Origin: Bilabrum cf. latius | Taxonomy: Eukaryota; Bigyra: Bicosoecida; Bigyra; Bicosoecida | DNA length: 64,000 nt | Assembly (NCBI GenBank): GCA_965178125.1 | Contig: OZ237769.1 | Location: 558,001 to 622,000 of the forward strand | Reading direction: 5' to 3' | Shown here: positions 1 to 10,800 of the stretch, piece by piece | How the letters are laid out: the number at the start of each line of letters is the position of its first letter | How positions within the stretch are numbered: position 1 is the stretch's first letter | Position numbers and translations under genes: made by a program | The notes under the pieces: generated by a model | What the model saw: only the letters and a program-made list of their open reading frames with translations | Database searches by the model: none | What the model was told of the DNA's origin: nothing

Positions 1-78
1 GACGCTCTGCTACCTCCCGCACTTTATATTTGTAGTACTGGTGTTCATGTTTTACACGTTCTTACCTCTAAATCGCAG

Positions 79-857
79 AGGATGAATCCGGCCACACGTA
101 CCGCTTCAACATCTGCGGCGACGTCGGGCTCAAGTGCGCCCCCAAGGAGTGGGTGAGCCTCTACGACCACGGATCGGCCATGCAGACATGGGGAGACGTC
201 CCCGAGTGCGACCTGACGGACCCCACGACGTACTGCACCGACATCGAGGACGGGCAGGCGCAGTGCTGCTCGTCTCCCTGCCAGATCCTCGGGGTGGGCG
301 AGCCCTACTTTGAGCTACTCGACCGCAAGAACCCAGAGACCGGCGGGATCCGGGTGCTGCACCAGACCGTCCCCGCCCACGCGGACGACCCCTACAACTG
401 CCCCTATGACCCCGACACGGGGGGCTTCTACCAGCGCGAGATGAAGATCGAGATCAGGTGCAACCCAAAGGAGAAGGGCCTCCAGGTCCAGTCCGTGGTC
501 GAGAACCCCAACCGCCCCTGCTCGTACACGATTGCGGCCCAGTCCAAGTACGGCTGCGGCGCCAAGGTGACGAGCGCAAAGTCGGCAGGCAAGAGCGGCG
601 GCAAGGTGGCCGGGGCCTTCTTCGGGGGCGTCTTCGCGACCCTCATCGTGGGCGCCGTCGGGTTCTACGTGTACCAGAGGCAGCAGATGGGCCTGCCCCT
701 CCTCCCCTTCGACAACGCCCCCATCGGCAGCGGCGCGGCGGGCAGCGGCACCAGCAGCGGGTCCAGCGCAGGTGCCCCGGACGCCTCGTTCACCGGAGGG
801 GCCGGCTCGGGGAGCGGCGAGGGCGCGGCCCAGGCAGGCACCTACTCTTCCCTCTGA
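79..857 (+). CDS. MRH-domain type I membrane protein, ATG27 / mannose-6-phosphate-receptor-like (3' exon)
   Basis: The final exon starts after the acceptor ...AATCGCAG at position 78; earlier exons lie outside the window. The visible product (about 258 residues) opens with TYRFNICGDV, a typical mannose-6-phosphate receptor homology (MRH) strand, followed by many paired cysteines (CTD, QCCSSPC, YNCPY, IRCNP, RPCSY, YGCG). A single membrane span follows (about residues 180-203, GGVFATLIVGAVGFYVYQ), then a short Gly/Ser/Ala-rich cytosolic tail ending at TGA. This is the layout of ATG27 and small cation-independent M6P-receptor relatives, which act in Golgi-endosome traffic and autophagy. There is no in-frame TAG. 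It is convergent with the kinase gene downstream. Family assignment is from fold pattern and cysteines; whether it is ATG27 or another MRH receptor is not decided. Confidence 0.7.
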
Positions 858-1552
858 TCCGATCTCTGATCCGATCACGAGGAGTGTGACGAGTACGTGT
901 GTTGCGATGCGTGTGATGAGTGCGGTTGAGGCGATTCGCGTAGGAGGTGAGGTGAAGTGAAGTGAAGTGTGGTTCGCCCCTCCCCGCCCCCGATAGCAGC
1001 GTGCTGGGCCTTGTCTCTGGTTCCTCTCGCGGCCGCGCCCGGTCGCTCCCTTGCTCCGAGTTTTCTCCCGCGAGTCAGCCAGGCAGAGTCTTTGGGCGGG
1101 CCTCGTGCCCCCCGCCCTCTCCCCCCGCTTGCGTCCCGCCCCGCCGCGCACCCTGGAAACAGCGGTGCATCGGCGTGGCAGGGCACAGAAGGGGGATGGG
1201 GGGGCTGTACTCGCGGGCTGATCCGATCCTCTCTGCCCCCCTTGTGGGGTCAGGGGGGCGCTCGACCATGGGAGCGGAGGGGCTGCCGCAGGAGGAGACG
1301 GGGGTGTGCCTAGTGGGGGGCACGGGCAGGGTGCTGGAGGTGATTGTGGTGGCCGTGGTTGTTGGGGAGACGGTGGTGATGCAGTCTCATCCGTGACTGC
1401 GTAACCACTTGAGGCTGAGGTTGGGCTGCCCGTGCACTTGTCAGGTGGACCTGAGTTGAACACAGATTATAACGCAACAATGATCCGACCAATCTTGGCC
1501 CAGACTACATAAAGGTTAATTACCCCCTTCCCCCCCCCACTCCTTCTCCCCC
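858..1552. other. Intergenic region between two convergent genes
   Basis: This holds both 3' flanks. It contains two copies of TGATCCGATC close to 857-885, a run of GAAGT/GAGGT purine repeats near 945-970, and GC-rich sequence without a convincing gene on either strand. Long open frames here are low-complexity and lack recognisable domains. Confidence 0.5.
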
Positions 1553-2938
1553 TCACACGATCCCGTCGGGATCAACGTCGGGCAGACCAGGCGAGCTGTT
1601 GCCGTCCATGTCGGCTCCATCCGGATCCACTCCTGCACCACTGGACGCGTCCCCGTCGACCTCAGCCCCTTCGACCTCGACCTCACCCCCAGAAGCCTCA
1701 TCCCCAGAAGCCTCACCCTCACCAGCCCCCTGTGCCCCACCATCCGCACCAGGCCCAGCTGCACCCTCACCAGCCCCCTGTGCCCCACCATCCGCACCAG
1801 GCCCAGGCCCAGGCGCAGGCACCGGTCTCCACAGTCTCTTCGACTCCTCCTCGAGCATGCCCAACAGCTCGTGCTCCTTACACTCCGCAAGATCATCGAT
1901 GAACGCTCGATCCAGGACGGGCGCCGATGGCTCGTTGTCCTTGTCGTGCAGCTCGGCCAGGTAGGGGTGCGCCAGGGCCTCTTCTGCGGTGATGCGGCGG
2001 CTGGGATCAAACTGGAATATCTTGTCCAGCAGGTCCAGAGCCAGGGGATTGGCACCTGGGATGAGAGAACCCAGATTGGCTCGCTCGTGGCCGTGGGTGG
2101 ACTAGACCCGCTGGAGAAACCGCCTGGCGGCGTGGTTTGACACAAAGTCAAGCTCGCCGTCCGCCCCACTCGGACACCCCACGGCAGCCAAAATCTTCTC
2201 CAGCTGATCCACTGTGGAATGTCCGGCGAACATGGGCCGCTTCCCCAGTATCTCTGCCAGGATGCACCCGACGCTCCACACGTCCATGGCCCCGGACAGA
2301 GGCCCGCAGCTGATCATCGCTTCGGGCGAGTCGTAGTGGCGAGCGACCACGATTCTGCACCTGTCGGAGTCATCCTCAAGCTCGGAATGCTTCTCAATCA
2401 GATCAACGGGCTTGCCCCCGTCTCCGGTGGGGCGCCCCAGCGCCACTGCCTTGCCGAACTGACACATGGCCAAGTCGCAGTCGGCGTTGCAGTGGACGTT
2501 CCCGGGCTTCAGGTCGCGGTGCACCACACCGGCGCTGTGAATGTACTTGAGACCACGCATCAGTTGGTACGTGAAATACTTCGCGTGGTCGTCGGTGAGC
2601 TCCTGGCGGCTCCTGAGGATGGCGGCCATATCGACGTCCATCCGTGGCGACGCGAAGCACACCTCTCCGCGCTGGGAGGGCCCACCGAGGGAGCCACGGG
2701 GCACGGGTGGTGGTATTATTACATCCGATATGCCCACTATATTTTCATGGCCGCCTACGTGTCGGAGAATCGTGAGTTCTCGCAGACAGACCCGGGCCTT
2801 CCCAAGCCAAACCATTGATGAGTCCTTGGTAGACAGCTTGCTCGTTATCCTCACACGATGCCGAAGTGATGTATCTATGCAGGTGTAAGTGTCGCCGTAT
2901 GACGCAACCTTCACATCCTAGTACCTCTTGTCGACCAT
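1553..2938 (-). CDS. MAPK-family protein kinase homologue, probable pseudokinase
   Basis: Single exon, 461 residues, ATG at 2938 and TGA at 1553. In-frame TAG occurs at 2918-2920 (KRYxDVKVASYG) and 2102-2104 (RFLQRVxSTHG); both lie inside the kinase fold and the frame continues on both sides. MAPK features are clear: CIDTSL after the Gly-loop, CLRELTILRHV, HENIVGISDVIIPPP, HRDLKPGN, DVWSVGCILAEIL, FAGHSTVDQLEKIL and, after the second TAG, NPLALDLLDKIFQFDP and ALAHPYLAELHD. Key residues are degenerate: the Gly-loop reads ASYGDTYT, the VAIKK strand reads VRITS, DFG is QFG (AMCQFGKA), and the TEY activation motif is absent (RCRIVVARHYDSPE). HRD is kept. The last ~100 residues are acidic, Gly-rich low complexity with two copies of GADGGAQGAGEG. 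Kinase activity is therefore doubtful; a scaffold role is possible. It is divergent from the EMC10-like gene. Confidence 0.8.
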
Positions 2939-3219
2939 CGCAACGCTTCGTTTAGACTTGTGCAGGTAAAATTCTCGCTTGTAGTCGCAACCAGCGCATT
3001 CTGGAGCATGCCCCACCGCAGCCATTGGATAGATAAGCACTTAAGCAATTAGATTGGGTCGCGTACTTCGGCCATCGGATAGATGTGTGCATGTATCCGG
3101 ATGCTCGATCTTACCGCATAACGAACGTTCATGAAGGAGGAAATGTCTGTCCACGGTCGGTCCGTGCGGCGAGTGCAACTCGAACTGCAGCATATTTCCA
3201 GACAGCCACCGGAAGAATA

Positions 3220-4135
3220 ATGTTTACGGTTGCTGGAGTTGTCCTGGCTTGCACATTGTCTGGCGCACTTGCTGCGCCCAAGGTCCGCAGCTTTACCGTC
3301 AAGTCGTTCTTCGAGGGTAAGCTAGCCCTCAGCAAATGGTGCACGCAGAAAGGTGCTTACCCGGGGGCATCCCTTGGAATCTATGCACCACATGTTTTCT
3401 TCATTTTGCACAGGTCCCTGGAATGTCACCGTGCTAAACCCAGCGGTTGCGGATGAGGGCGCGGACGAGCTATTCAGTGACAGCGCAATCGATTCGGCCC
3501 TCACGTACAACTTCACGTATGACGATGCCACGGAGGAGCTGCAGAGCATTGTGTACGAGGGTGACGCCGCGGACCTGATCGTCGTCGGAGACGCCACTCT
3601 GCAGGTGAGTGAGAGCGACAACTCGACGGCCGTGTGGAGCGACGCATCGGACGAGGCGGAGGAGGGCGCGGGCGCCTCTGTTCGCTTCGAGCTCAAGTTC
3701 GAGCGAGCTTCGTCCTCCGTGTGGGTGGCGCAGGGTAGGGATTCGGAGAAAAAGGTGTCATACAGCGTCGTGGCAACCCTGCCCGACACGTTTGTGGCGA
3801 CCGAGACTGGCGACGACGGTGTGACGAGCGTGACGGTGGGCCAGCGGTACCACGCCCCTCAGGAGAAGTCCTTCTTTTAGAAATACGGCACCTATGGTAT
3901 GATGGGCGGGCTGTTCCTGCTGAACATCGGCATGAGGTATTTCACGGGGCAGGGGGGCATGGGCGGGGCGGCTCCTGCAGGCGAGGAGGGAGAGGGGCAG
4001 GTGGAGGGGGAGGCCCCTGCTGCGGTGGAGAACAGTGCGGAGCCCACACCCAGCAGTAAGGCTGGGAAGGGCAAGGGCGGGAAGCGTGGCAAGGGCGGGA
4101 AGAAGGCCTCTGGGCAGGAGAAGAAGACCCAGTGA
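3220..4135 (+). CDS. EMC10-like ER membrane protein
   Basis: Two exons, 3220-3316 and 3414-4135 (intron GTAAGC...GCACAG), 272 residues ending at TGA. There is an N-terminal signal peptide (FTVAGVVLACTLSGALA), a lumenal domain with NFTYDD and LQVSESDNST, then the stretch QEKSFFxKYGTYGMMGGLF where x is TAG at 3878-3880, and a single membrane segment. EMC10 of animals has a closely similar KSFF-x-KYW motif immediately before its membrane span (recalled, not searched). The tail is Gly-rich, then Lys-rich (GKGGKRGKGGKK). Without reading TAG as sense the protein would lose its membrane anchor. EMC10 is a subunit of the ER membrane insertase complex. The N-terminal half is not diagnostic, so the family call is moderate. 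Confidence 0.55.
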
Positions 4136-4842
4136 GCAAGCAAGCAGCGAGTGAGCAGTGAGTGCTCCCGGCTTGCTCTCAATATTTCTTGGTCTTCGCC
4201 TTGGCGGGGTAGGGCATGATGCGGTGTCTAATGCAGTGGATGAATGAAGCTACACGGGGCGCTGATCGAACCGCCAACTGCAATGCAATGCTCGACCTAG
4301 GCAACACAACGAGCCGATGATCCTACTAGACTAGGAACATCACATCAAATCAAGCCGCGGCAACTCATTGGGCAGGTACAGTGCTAGTCGTGCGGTAGAT
4401 TTGGGTAGACCTGGTACAGTTGAATCGACACGGAATCCTGGATTGTTCGATTGCAAGTCGCGCCGGCCACTTCCGACCGACACTCATCACACACAGGAAC
4501 CGCCCCCGAATCCTACGCCCCTCTCTTCTCATCCACCTCCTCCCCCCTCCCAACCAGCTCAGCCCCAGCACCAGAGAACCACATGCTCACTGGCACCGGC
4601 CCCCCACAGCCCACGGCTGCACAGGGGGAATCGCCTCGCTCCACACCCCACCCACTACCAACATACTGGCCGGCGCTGGCAAGCGGCACTAGACCGCAAA
4701 GGACTGCCGATCACCAGCTCCAGCTTGCGACTAGAGGAGAGGCCCGCGCCACCACGCAGCCGTCCCCGCCGTCGCCGCTCCGCCCACACATCGCCACCCT
4801 CCATCTCCTACCTGCTTCCAACCGTGCACCAACTGGCACAGC
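4136..4842. other. Intergenic region between convergent genes
   Basis: These 707 bp between two gene 3' ends contain no gene I can support. A stretch near 4250-4320 (reverse strand) resembles a tRNA B-box, but the T-stem does not pair. The 4450-4800 part is C-rich and open in several frames, without domains. Confidence 0.45.
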
Positions 4843-5422
4843 TCAGAACTGCAGCTTCTTGAAGAAGAAAAGGGCGCCCTGGAACGCCTTCTGGCTGGCC
4901 TTGTCGGGCTTGTTCAGCTTGTCCACATTCAGCCAGCGGTCCTGCATGGCCTTCTTGACCTCGCCCTTGGCGGCGTCGAGCTTCTCCTTCTTCTTGAGGG
5001 TGGCAGTGTCCACGAGGCTGGCCAGGGACTCGGCGATGTCCAGGTTGTAGCGGGTGGGCATCACGTGGTTCAAGTTGACGTACTTGACGAAAGGCTTGAC
5101 GGCGAGGCGCTGAGACACCTTGGACTGCTCGTCCTGGTGCTCCTTGTCCCACTTCTGCATCTTGCGCGTCACCTTGCGGGGAGCGCGCTCCAAACCAGCC
5201 ACTGCGGCAGACAATTCAGGAATTAATGGCAATATCGGTACGGGGTACAAGGCAGCTGCTGCAGGGTGCTGGAACCGCAAGCGGCATCTGCTCGATTTGG
5301 GCTCACCGATGGCGTGGGGGAAAGGCCTGTCAGCCTGGCCGGACTCGGCGGCAGACAGTACCACGGCCTTCTTGCCAGCGTACCGGCCCCTAAGGATAAC
5401 AACAACGCGTCCCTTCTTGATC
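4843..5422 (-). CDS. RPL27: 60S ribosomal protein eL27 (first exon not found)
   Basis: Exons 5422-5307 and 5201-4843, joined across a GTGAGC...CCGCAG intron of 105 nt. The first reads IKKGRVVVILRGRYAGKKAV..., the second VAGLERAPRKVTRKMQKWDK, then KPFVKYVNLNHVMPTRYNLD and the C-terminus FFFKKLQF before TGA. These are classic eL27 landmarks (KOW-type N-terminal strand, PRKVT, NHxMPTRY, KFFFxKLxF). It is a structural component of the large ribosomal subunit. An acceptor-like TTCGTCGCAG precedes position 5422, so the starting Met and a few residues must lie in a short upstream exon that I could not place. No in-frame TAG is present, as might be expected for a highly expressed gene. Confidence 0.9.
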
Positions 5423-5875
5423 CTGCGACGAACAGAGCAATGCAGGCGAGCAAACCAAGACAGATTCTATTCCATCCTCTCGAGCACCTCCAAGCCTAGT
5501 CACAGGTCTTTTGGCTAGCTCAAGCTGAAGTTAATATAGTATTCACTGTACGGCAAGGCAGCATTCTCTGTAGGTGGCCTGTCAGCGATAGTTGAGGGCG
5601 ATGCATGCTTCCAACTGAAAGCCCAACGATGAAATAAGGCCCTGTGGGGATATCACTGTATCGAATTCGAAAATACCCTCAACAGATCCAGAACATCTCA
5701 ACAATACAAACTGTTGTAAACTTACACGCGCCCCATATTAATAGGATAGGTACCACCGGTTGATATACGGCTCGATCGGCTGAGTGGTGGCTGCCATTGA
5801 TCCGATCCTTGAGGATTAATCGGTTGCAACCTCTCGTCCGTTGGATGGGGCATCTTTCGCCGTCGGTATTGTGTC
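5423..5875. other. Divergent upstream region of eL27 and IFT43
   Basis: These 453 bp are lower in GC than the genes. They should contain the missing first exon of eL27 and the promoters of both genes. No promoter element could be identified with confidence. Confidence 0.4.
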
Positions 5876-7034
5876 ATGGAAGATGCAGAAACCATTACTG
5901 GGTACGGTAGAAGACGAGGCAGACCATGTAAGTTCATATAACTCCCGACAAACTCCTATGAAGTTGTTAATTCGCTGTTTCCGTCCATGGAATGCTGTCC
6001 TACTTCATCCAGTGCCACTGTTTCTTACAGAGGGATCGCCTGATGATGATGGTAGTGGTGCAGCTGCAGGAGGATAGCCCTCAAGTGGTTGGGGATCAAG
6101 CGCACCCAGTGGCGCGTCCTCGTAGGAGCCAGGTGATCCGGTCGCAGGGTGGGGATCTTCTGCGGACGCCAGCAGAACCCGACAAATAGACGATACAACC
6201 GTTACTGAGGGTGAGATGTTTGCCAATCTCGTTCTCGTAACGCTGCGTGGTCTACGTTCGCATTCATTGCGCATGTGTCCGGCTCTCGATGCCCAACTCT
6301 TCCCCAATCGGACGTACACTCGTTTGCTCGCCCGCGCAGTGAACATGGAAGGCGTCCGGGATCTGGACGCAGAAGGGAACCCAGACATCACAGAATAGGT
6401 AGCGAATGCCCCCCGTTATGCGGGCCGGCAGGTGCAGACTCTTCGGGAGCTGGACGAGCAGGCGCGTGCGGCCGCGACGGGAGCGACCGAGGCGGGCCCC
6501 TCGGAGAGGGCAGACCTGACGTTGCTGACGAGTGTGCTCAGCGCGCCCAACGCGGTGGCGGAAAACAACGAGCCCTGGGAGTTCACGATGCTCCTCCAGT
6601 CAGTCGCCAGGGAACTGGAAGAGGCGGGGGAGTTGCAACCGGCGCAGGGGGCGGCCCTGAGCGGCGGCCCGGCGGCGAGCAGCTCTGGGCCGGGCGTGGC
6701 TGGAGGGTCCGCGGCTTCGTCTGCCTCTGCGGCGGGGGCCGGGAGCAGGGGCGTGGGTCGAAGGGCGGGTGCGAGCGCGCATGAGGGAGGTGGCGCCGGG
6801 GCGGGAGCGGGTGCTAGTGCTGGTGCTGCCAGCGGTGCGGTGGGAGCAGGGGCCCCGTCATCTAGCACTCCCTCCTGGGCGCGAGAGCTGCAAGGGGGTG
6901 GACAAAGTGGTGCTAGTGGTGGTCAAAGTGGCGGTGGGGATGGAGGGGATGTGTCTAGGAAGCTTGATCTCGGTCTGGACGGGGGGGAGGGCCAGGGGGC
7001 CACTGCTGGGCGAAGGGCGGGCAGGAGAGGGTGA
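5876..7034 (+). CDS. IFT43: Intraflagellar transport protein IFT43 (IFT-A subunit)
   Basis: Three exons: 5876-5927, 6031-6210, 6340-7034; 308 residues, TGA stop. The first intron (GTAAGT...CTTACAG) splits a TAG codon: T from exon 1, AG from exon 2. Other in-frame TAGs are at 6075, 6123 and 6396. The conserved C-terminal core is visible: VRDLDAEGNPDITExVANAPR, then VQTLRELDEQ, DLTLLTSVL and EPWEFTMLLQSVARELEE. This matches the IFT43 order (PDLEE...Q-VA-AP, RDLD, IDLKLLTKVLAP, WDWDHLF) as I recall it; the third TAG aligns with the Gln before VA in that box. IFT43 is a small IFT-A subunit needed for retrograde transport in cilia. The rest of the C-terminus is Gly/Ala/Ser low complexity. The second intron is 129 nt and lacks an in-frame stop, so its removal is inferred from splice sites and homology. 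Confidence 0.8.
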
Positions 7035-7197
7035 CGGAGGAAACTGACATACATTGATTTGTACGTTACATCGAATCAGTTCTAGAACCTCCGTACGGAG
7101 GGGTAGGGCAGCGTGCAAGGGGCGAAGAAAGGAACAAGTGTTGCGCCAGTTCAGAAGTATCCCTTTTGGTTCAGTGAGTCGCACTAGACGCCACTCG

Positions 7198-7826
7198 TCA
7201 CACGACCCGCCCCGCTGCCAGCCGCACCGCGAGCCCTGCCAGCTCCCGCACCTCCAGCGCCGCCCCCCAGGCCCACTCTTTGGCCCCTGCCATGGCCCCG
7301 CCCAGCAGACCAGCCCCCTTCCCCTCCTGTCCCCCGCCGAGCCCACCCCCGGCCCGCCCTGCTGCCGCTGCGGCTTTCAGACCCGCAGGGCCGGCATCTG
7401 CCCACAGCCCCCACGACTCGGAGCCAAACCACTGGGTCTCGGAGGGACGACCCGGAGTCGAAATGGACGGCCGGATCGTGCCCCCTCCAGTGCCATGGCC
7501 AGAGCCAGAGCGCTCAGGTGGCTCGGCCGCCTCATCGGCTTCTGCCTCATGCTGCTCCCAGGAGGGGTGTGACGAGCGAGCACTCGCCCCCCAGTGGCCG
7601 CTTCTAATCCCACTCTGGCCACCCCTCCCACCGGTGCCGCCACTTTGGCCACGGCCAGCGAACGTGCGCGAGGTTGGAGTGAGTGGCGGGACCCTTGCTG
7701 ACATGGCAGACCCGGCCATGCGGCTGCAAGCACTCGTCACACTGGCAGCGAAGCCGGAAGGCTACTCCTCAGCAGAGTCCCTCTCCAACCCCCGGGGCAC
7801 ACCCCCGCCCCTAGTGGGGACGCCCC
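7198..7826 (-). other. Probable C-terminal continuation of the 7769-11605 gene, displaced by a frame slip at a C13 run
   Basis: Directly beyond the 13-C homopolymer at 7829-7841 a different reading frame is open to a TGA at 7198, with one in-frame TAG at 7762-7764. It reads VPRGLERDSAEExPSGFAA, then VTSACSRMAGSAMSARVPP, and ends EVRELAGLAVRLAAGRVV. Its composition matches the upstream gene. A length error or true polymorphism in the C-run would join the two parts. As the sequence stands, the upstream gene ends at 7769 instead. Confidence 0.5.
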
Positions 7827-10800
7827 CGCCCCCCCCCCCCCACACCTGAAACCGCGGCGGCTACACGCTCCTCTACCGAGAGACCCAGCCTTCGTGAGGC
7901 ATCGTCCAGCGCTGCTCCGATCGACTGAAGTTCCTCTCCCGTGCCCCCTCCCATCGGACCGTCGATCCAGGGAACAGGGGCAGGCCCAGAGGTGGTGCCT
8001 GCACCTGCACCCCCCGCCATCGGCACAGCTCCCGCAAAGACACCATCTCTCCCCTCCCCACTGCCGCCCAGCACCGAACCGATGCCACCATCATCACCCC
8101 CGCCATTGTCCTCCACTTGGGGATACCCCGTGGTGTGGACCACCGCCCTGTTCCCCTGCCCCCTGCCGCCGCCCGACAGAGTCACGCTCTCCTACCGACG
8201 CACCAGCGAGCCTTCCCTAGCACCCACCCCAGCCCCAGCCCCAGCCCCAGCCCCACCAGCCATGCCCCAGCCCTTGTTCCCCAGCCCCGCCGTGACCCAG
8301 GCAGGATCGCGGTCCCACGGGCACCCGAGCGCGTGCCCCAGCGGCCGCGACACACACGACGCGCACGGGGCGCGAGCGGTGCCCACCCATGCAGAACCGG
8401 TTCCGCAGATGGCGGCCGCGAAGCGCGGCGCCCCCACCTCCCGAGCACACAAGGAAGAAGCCCCCGCCGCCAGCCTGCACCCGCAGGTGCCAAAGTTGAC
8501 GCAGGAGCGGGCGCCGCGCCCCGCCAGCGGAACCGCCACTACCCTCAGGTGGTGCGCGGCAGACAGGGGCCAGTAGAGCGGCTGGGCCAGGCGGAAGAGC
8601 AGGTGCAGCGCACGACGGGCCAGCAGGCCTCTGGGGAACAGTGCGGCCTGAAGCGTGTCCGCCGCGCGGCGCACGGGGCGGGTGGGGTACAGGGGACCGC
8701 CCGGGGCGCTCAACGGCTATAACGCAGAGAGGAGCCTGTGCGCGGGGCGCCCCCGCACCCCGATGGAGCCCAGGCCCCTGAGGCCCCTGAGGACCCGGAG
8801 CAGTGCTGGTTGCGACCGGAGGGTCAGCAGCAGCGGGCACACCACGTCCACGAGGACGGCCGCGCGCCGGGCGAGGGGCGAGGCAGCGCCCGCGTTGGTG
8901 CTGTCGCTGGAAGTGTGACGAGTGCGCCAGGTGGTGGTGCTGCCCTAGTCGTCATCCACCAGCAGCGAGCTCTTGTCATCCCCCCACGGCCCCCCGTGAA
9001 GATGCCCGCGCTCCCTCCCCATTCCTGCCTCGCCCGCCTCCCCTGACGCAGTGGCTGTGGACATGGCCCCCGCGCTCGTCGTGCGGGCCACCAGGGAAGA
9101 CGACGACCCGGGGCCGGCAATCGCACTCGTCACACCGGTAGCACCACCGTCCTGCCATCCCCCAGCCTCCTCTCCTGCCCCCTCCTCCTCCAGCCACCTG
9201 CACCTGCGCAGGAACTCAACCAGCCCCTCACCACCGTCCCACCCCTTAGCTCCGCTTTCACCACCCTCCCCAGTGTCCTCGGAACGGCTTTGTCCACCCT
9301 ATGCACAGATCCGGATCCACAGCAGGCAGTACCGCGCCGCCACGCATGCCAGCACATGCCGCTGCTGCCAGTCACCCGCCACCAGACCCAGGGGCTCCAG
9401 GCTATAAAGTGATGTTCTCCGGTCAATTGTTCCCTGGGATGAAGTGTCGTGCTTCGTCATGCTGCTCGCCCCTGCAAGCCCGCTTGCCCCCGCCACATCG
9501 CCGCTCCCCATCGCCTGTCCCTGCGCCCCAGGGGCCACCGCACCTAGCAGGGAACAAGCGAGCGGCTGGGCCCATGCAGCCCCCCCTGAAGCAGCCCATC
9601 CCCCCCCATTCCCATCCCCATCCCCCTCCCCCCTCCCCCCCTGCATGCCCTCCGCCGCCAGCCACATGAGGTCTCCCATCCCCCTGGACAGCTGGTCCAC
9701 GTGCACAGACAGGCGCCTCCTGGCCGCATCCACGGACTCGGGGGAGGGATCGTCCACCGGTGGATCCGTCATGGTATGACCTACACTCTCCTTCCCCTCG
9801 GATACAGGGCCTGCCCCCTCCGCGTGTCTGGAAGGGACCGCCCGGCGGTGCCGCATCAGCACCACCACTGCCGCTGCGGCGCTCCTGCCCCTGGCCTCTC
9901 GTTGTTCCCTGGGACTCTCCCCTCCCATGCGCAGGGGGGTGCCCAGACCCTCCTAGTCCCGCCAGTCGTTACCCATCGCGTCGCTGTCTTCAACTTCACC
10001 GGTGGACTCGGCCCCGCCGGCCCCCAGAGCACCCGGGTGTCTGATTCCCCGCTTGCCGTCCCTGCACTCGTCATCCGCTTCGGTGCCACTCCCTCCCTGT
10101 GAGGACCGACCGTCACTCTCCGCAGTCGCCCCCTCCCGCCCCCACCCCAGCCACAGGCGATGCGTCAGGTGGGCAGCCACCCGAGGCGCCTCCGAGCTCG
10201 TCCCCAGGTCCTCCAGCAGGGCCAGCAGGCGGCCAACGGGCCCACCGTCCCGCTGCAGACCGCCCCCACTGACAGAACCCGAGCCGGAGTCCTGCCCGGA
10301 ACTCCCCCCATCCGTGCCACCTACATTTTCCTCGTCCTCGTCCTCGTCCTCGTCACCACCTCCCAGACCACCTCTCCGCCGCAAGGACCTCTCCAGGGAA
10401 CAAGCCTCCTCCCAGTAGTACAGTGCCAGCACGTCTCCGTAGTGATGCAGCCCACACACCGAGGAAGCCGCCTCCCGTCCTTCGCCATCGCCATCGCCAT
10501 CGCCATCCCCCTCCGCTTCCCCTGCCCCACCGTGCGATGCACCTCCGGACGAGCCGCGCGACCCCGCCGCCGCTCGCCCCCCAACCCCCCGCTCCTAGCA
10601 CTTTGACCACCCCCCCAGCAGCCTGCCCACCTGCGGGTCCAGCCTCGCCTCCAGCTCTCGCCGCAGCTGCCCCAGCACCCCCGCCCGGTCCACCGCGGTG
10701 ACCCCAGGCTCGGCGGCCTCCTCCAGCATACGCTCCACGTCGCGGGCCAGCACGCCCACGAGGGCGGGGCCCACGAGGGAGGACGCGACCGTGGAGGCGG

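Noticed and set aside
315-1463. Large open frame antisense to the MRH gene
   Set aside because: It is a GC-driven shadow frame opposite a well-supported coding exon, with no domain and low-complexity Pro/Arg composition.
4241-4330. A tRNA gene (possible UAG-reading tRNA) on the minus strand
   Set aside because: It contains a GGTTCGATC B-box-like string, but the T-stem does not pair and no acceptor stem or anticodon arm forms. No CUA tRNA was found in this window.
8217-8840. Several long overlapping open frames on both strands of 8-13 kb
   Set aside because: High GC makes all six frames open; only the frame with TAG as its sole interruption and with ordered segments was kept.
8192-9133. PEX16-like membrane protein for the hydrophobic part of the 7769-11605 gene
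   Set aside because: The hydrophobic segments superficially suggest a peroxin, but no diagnostic motif could be aligned.
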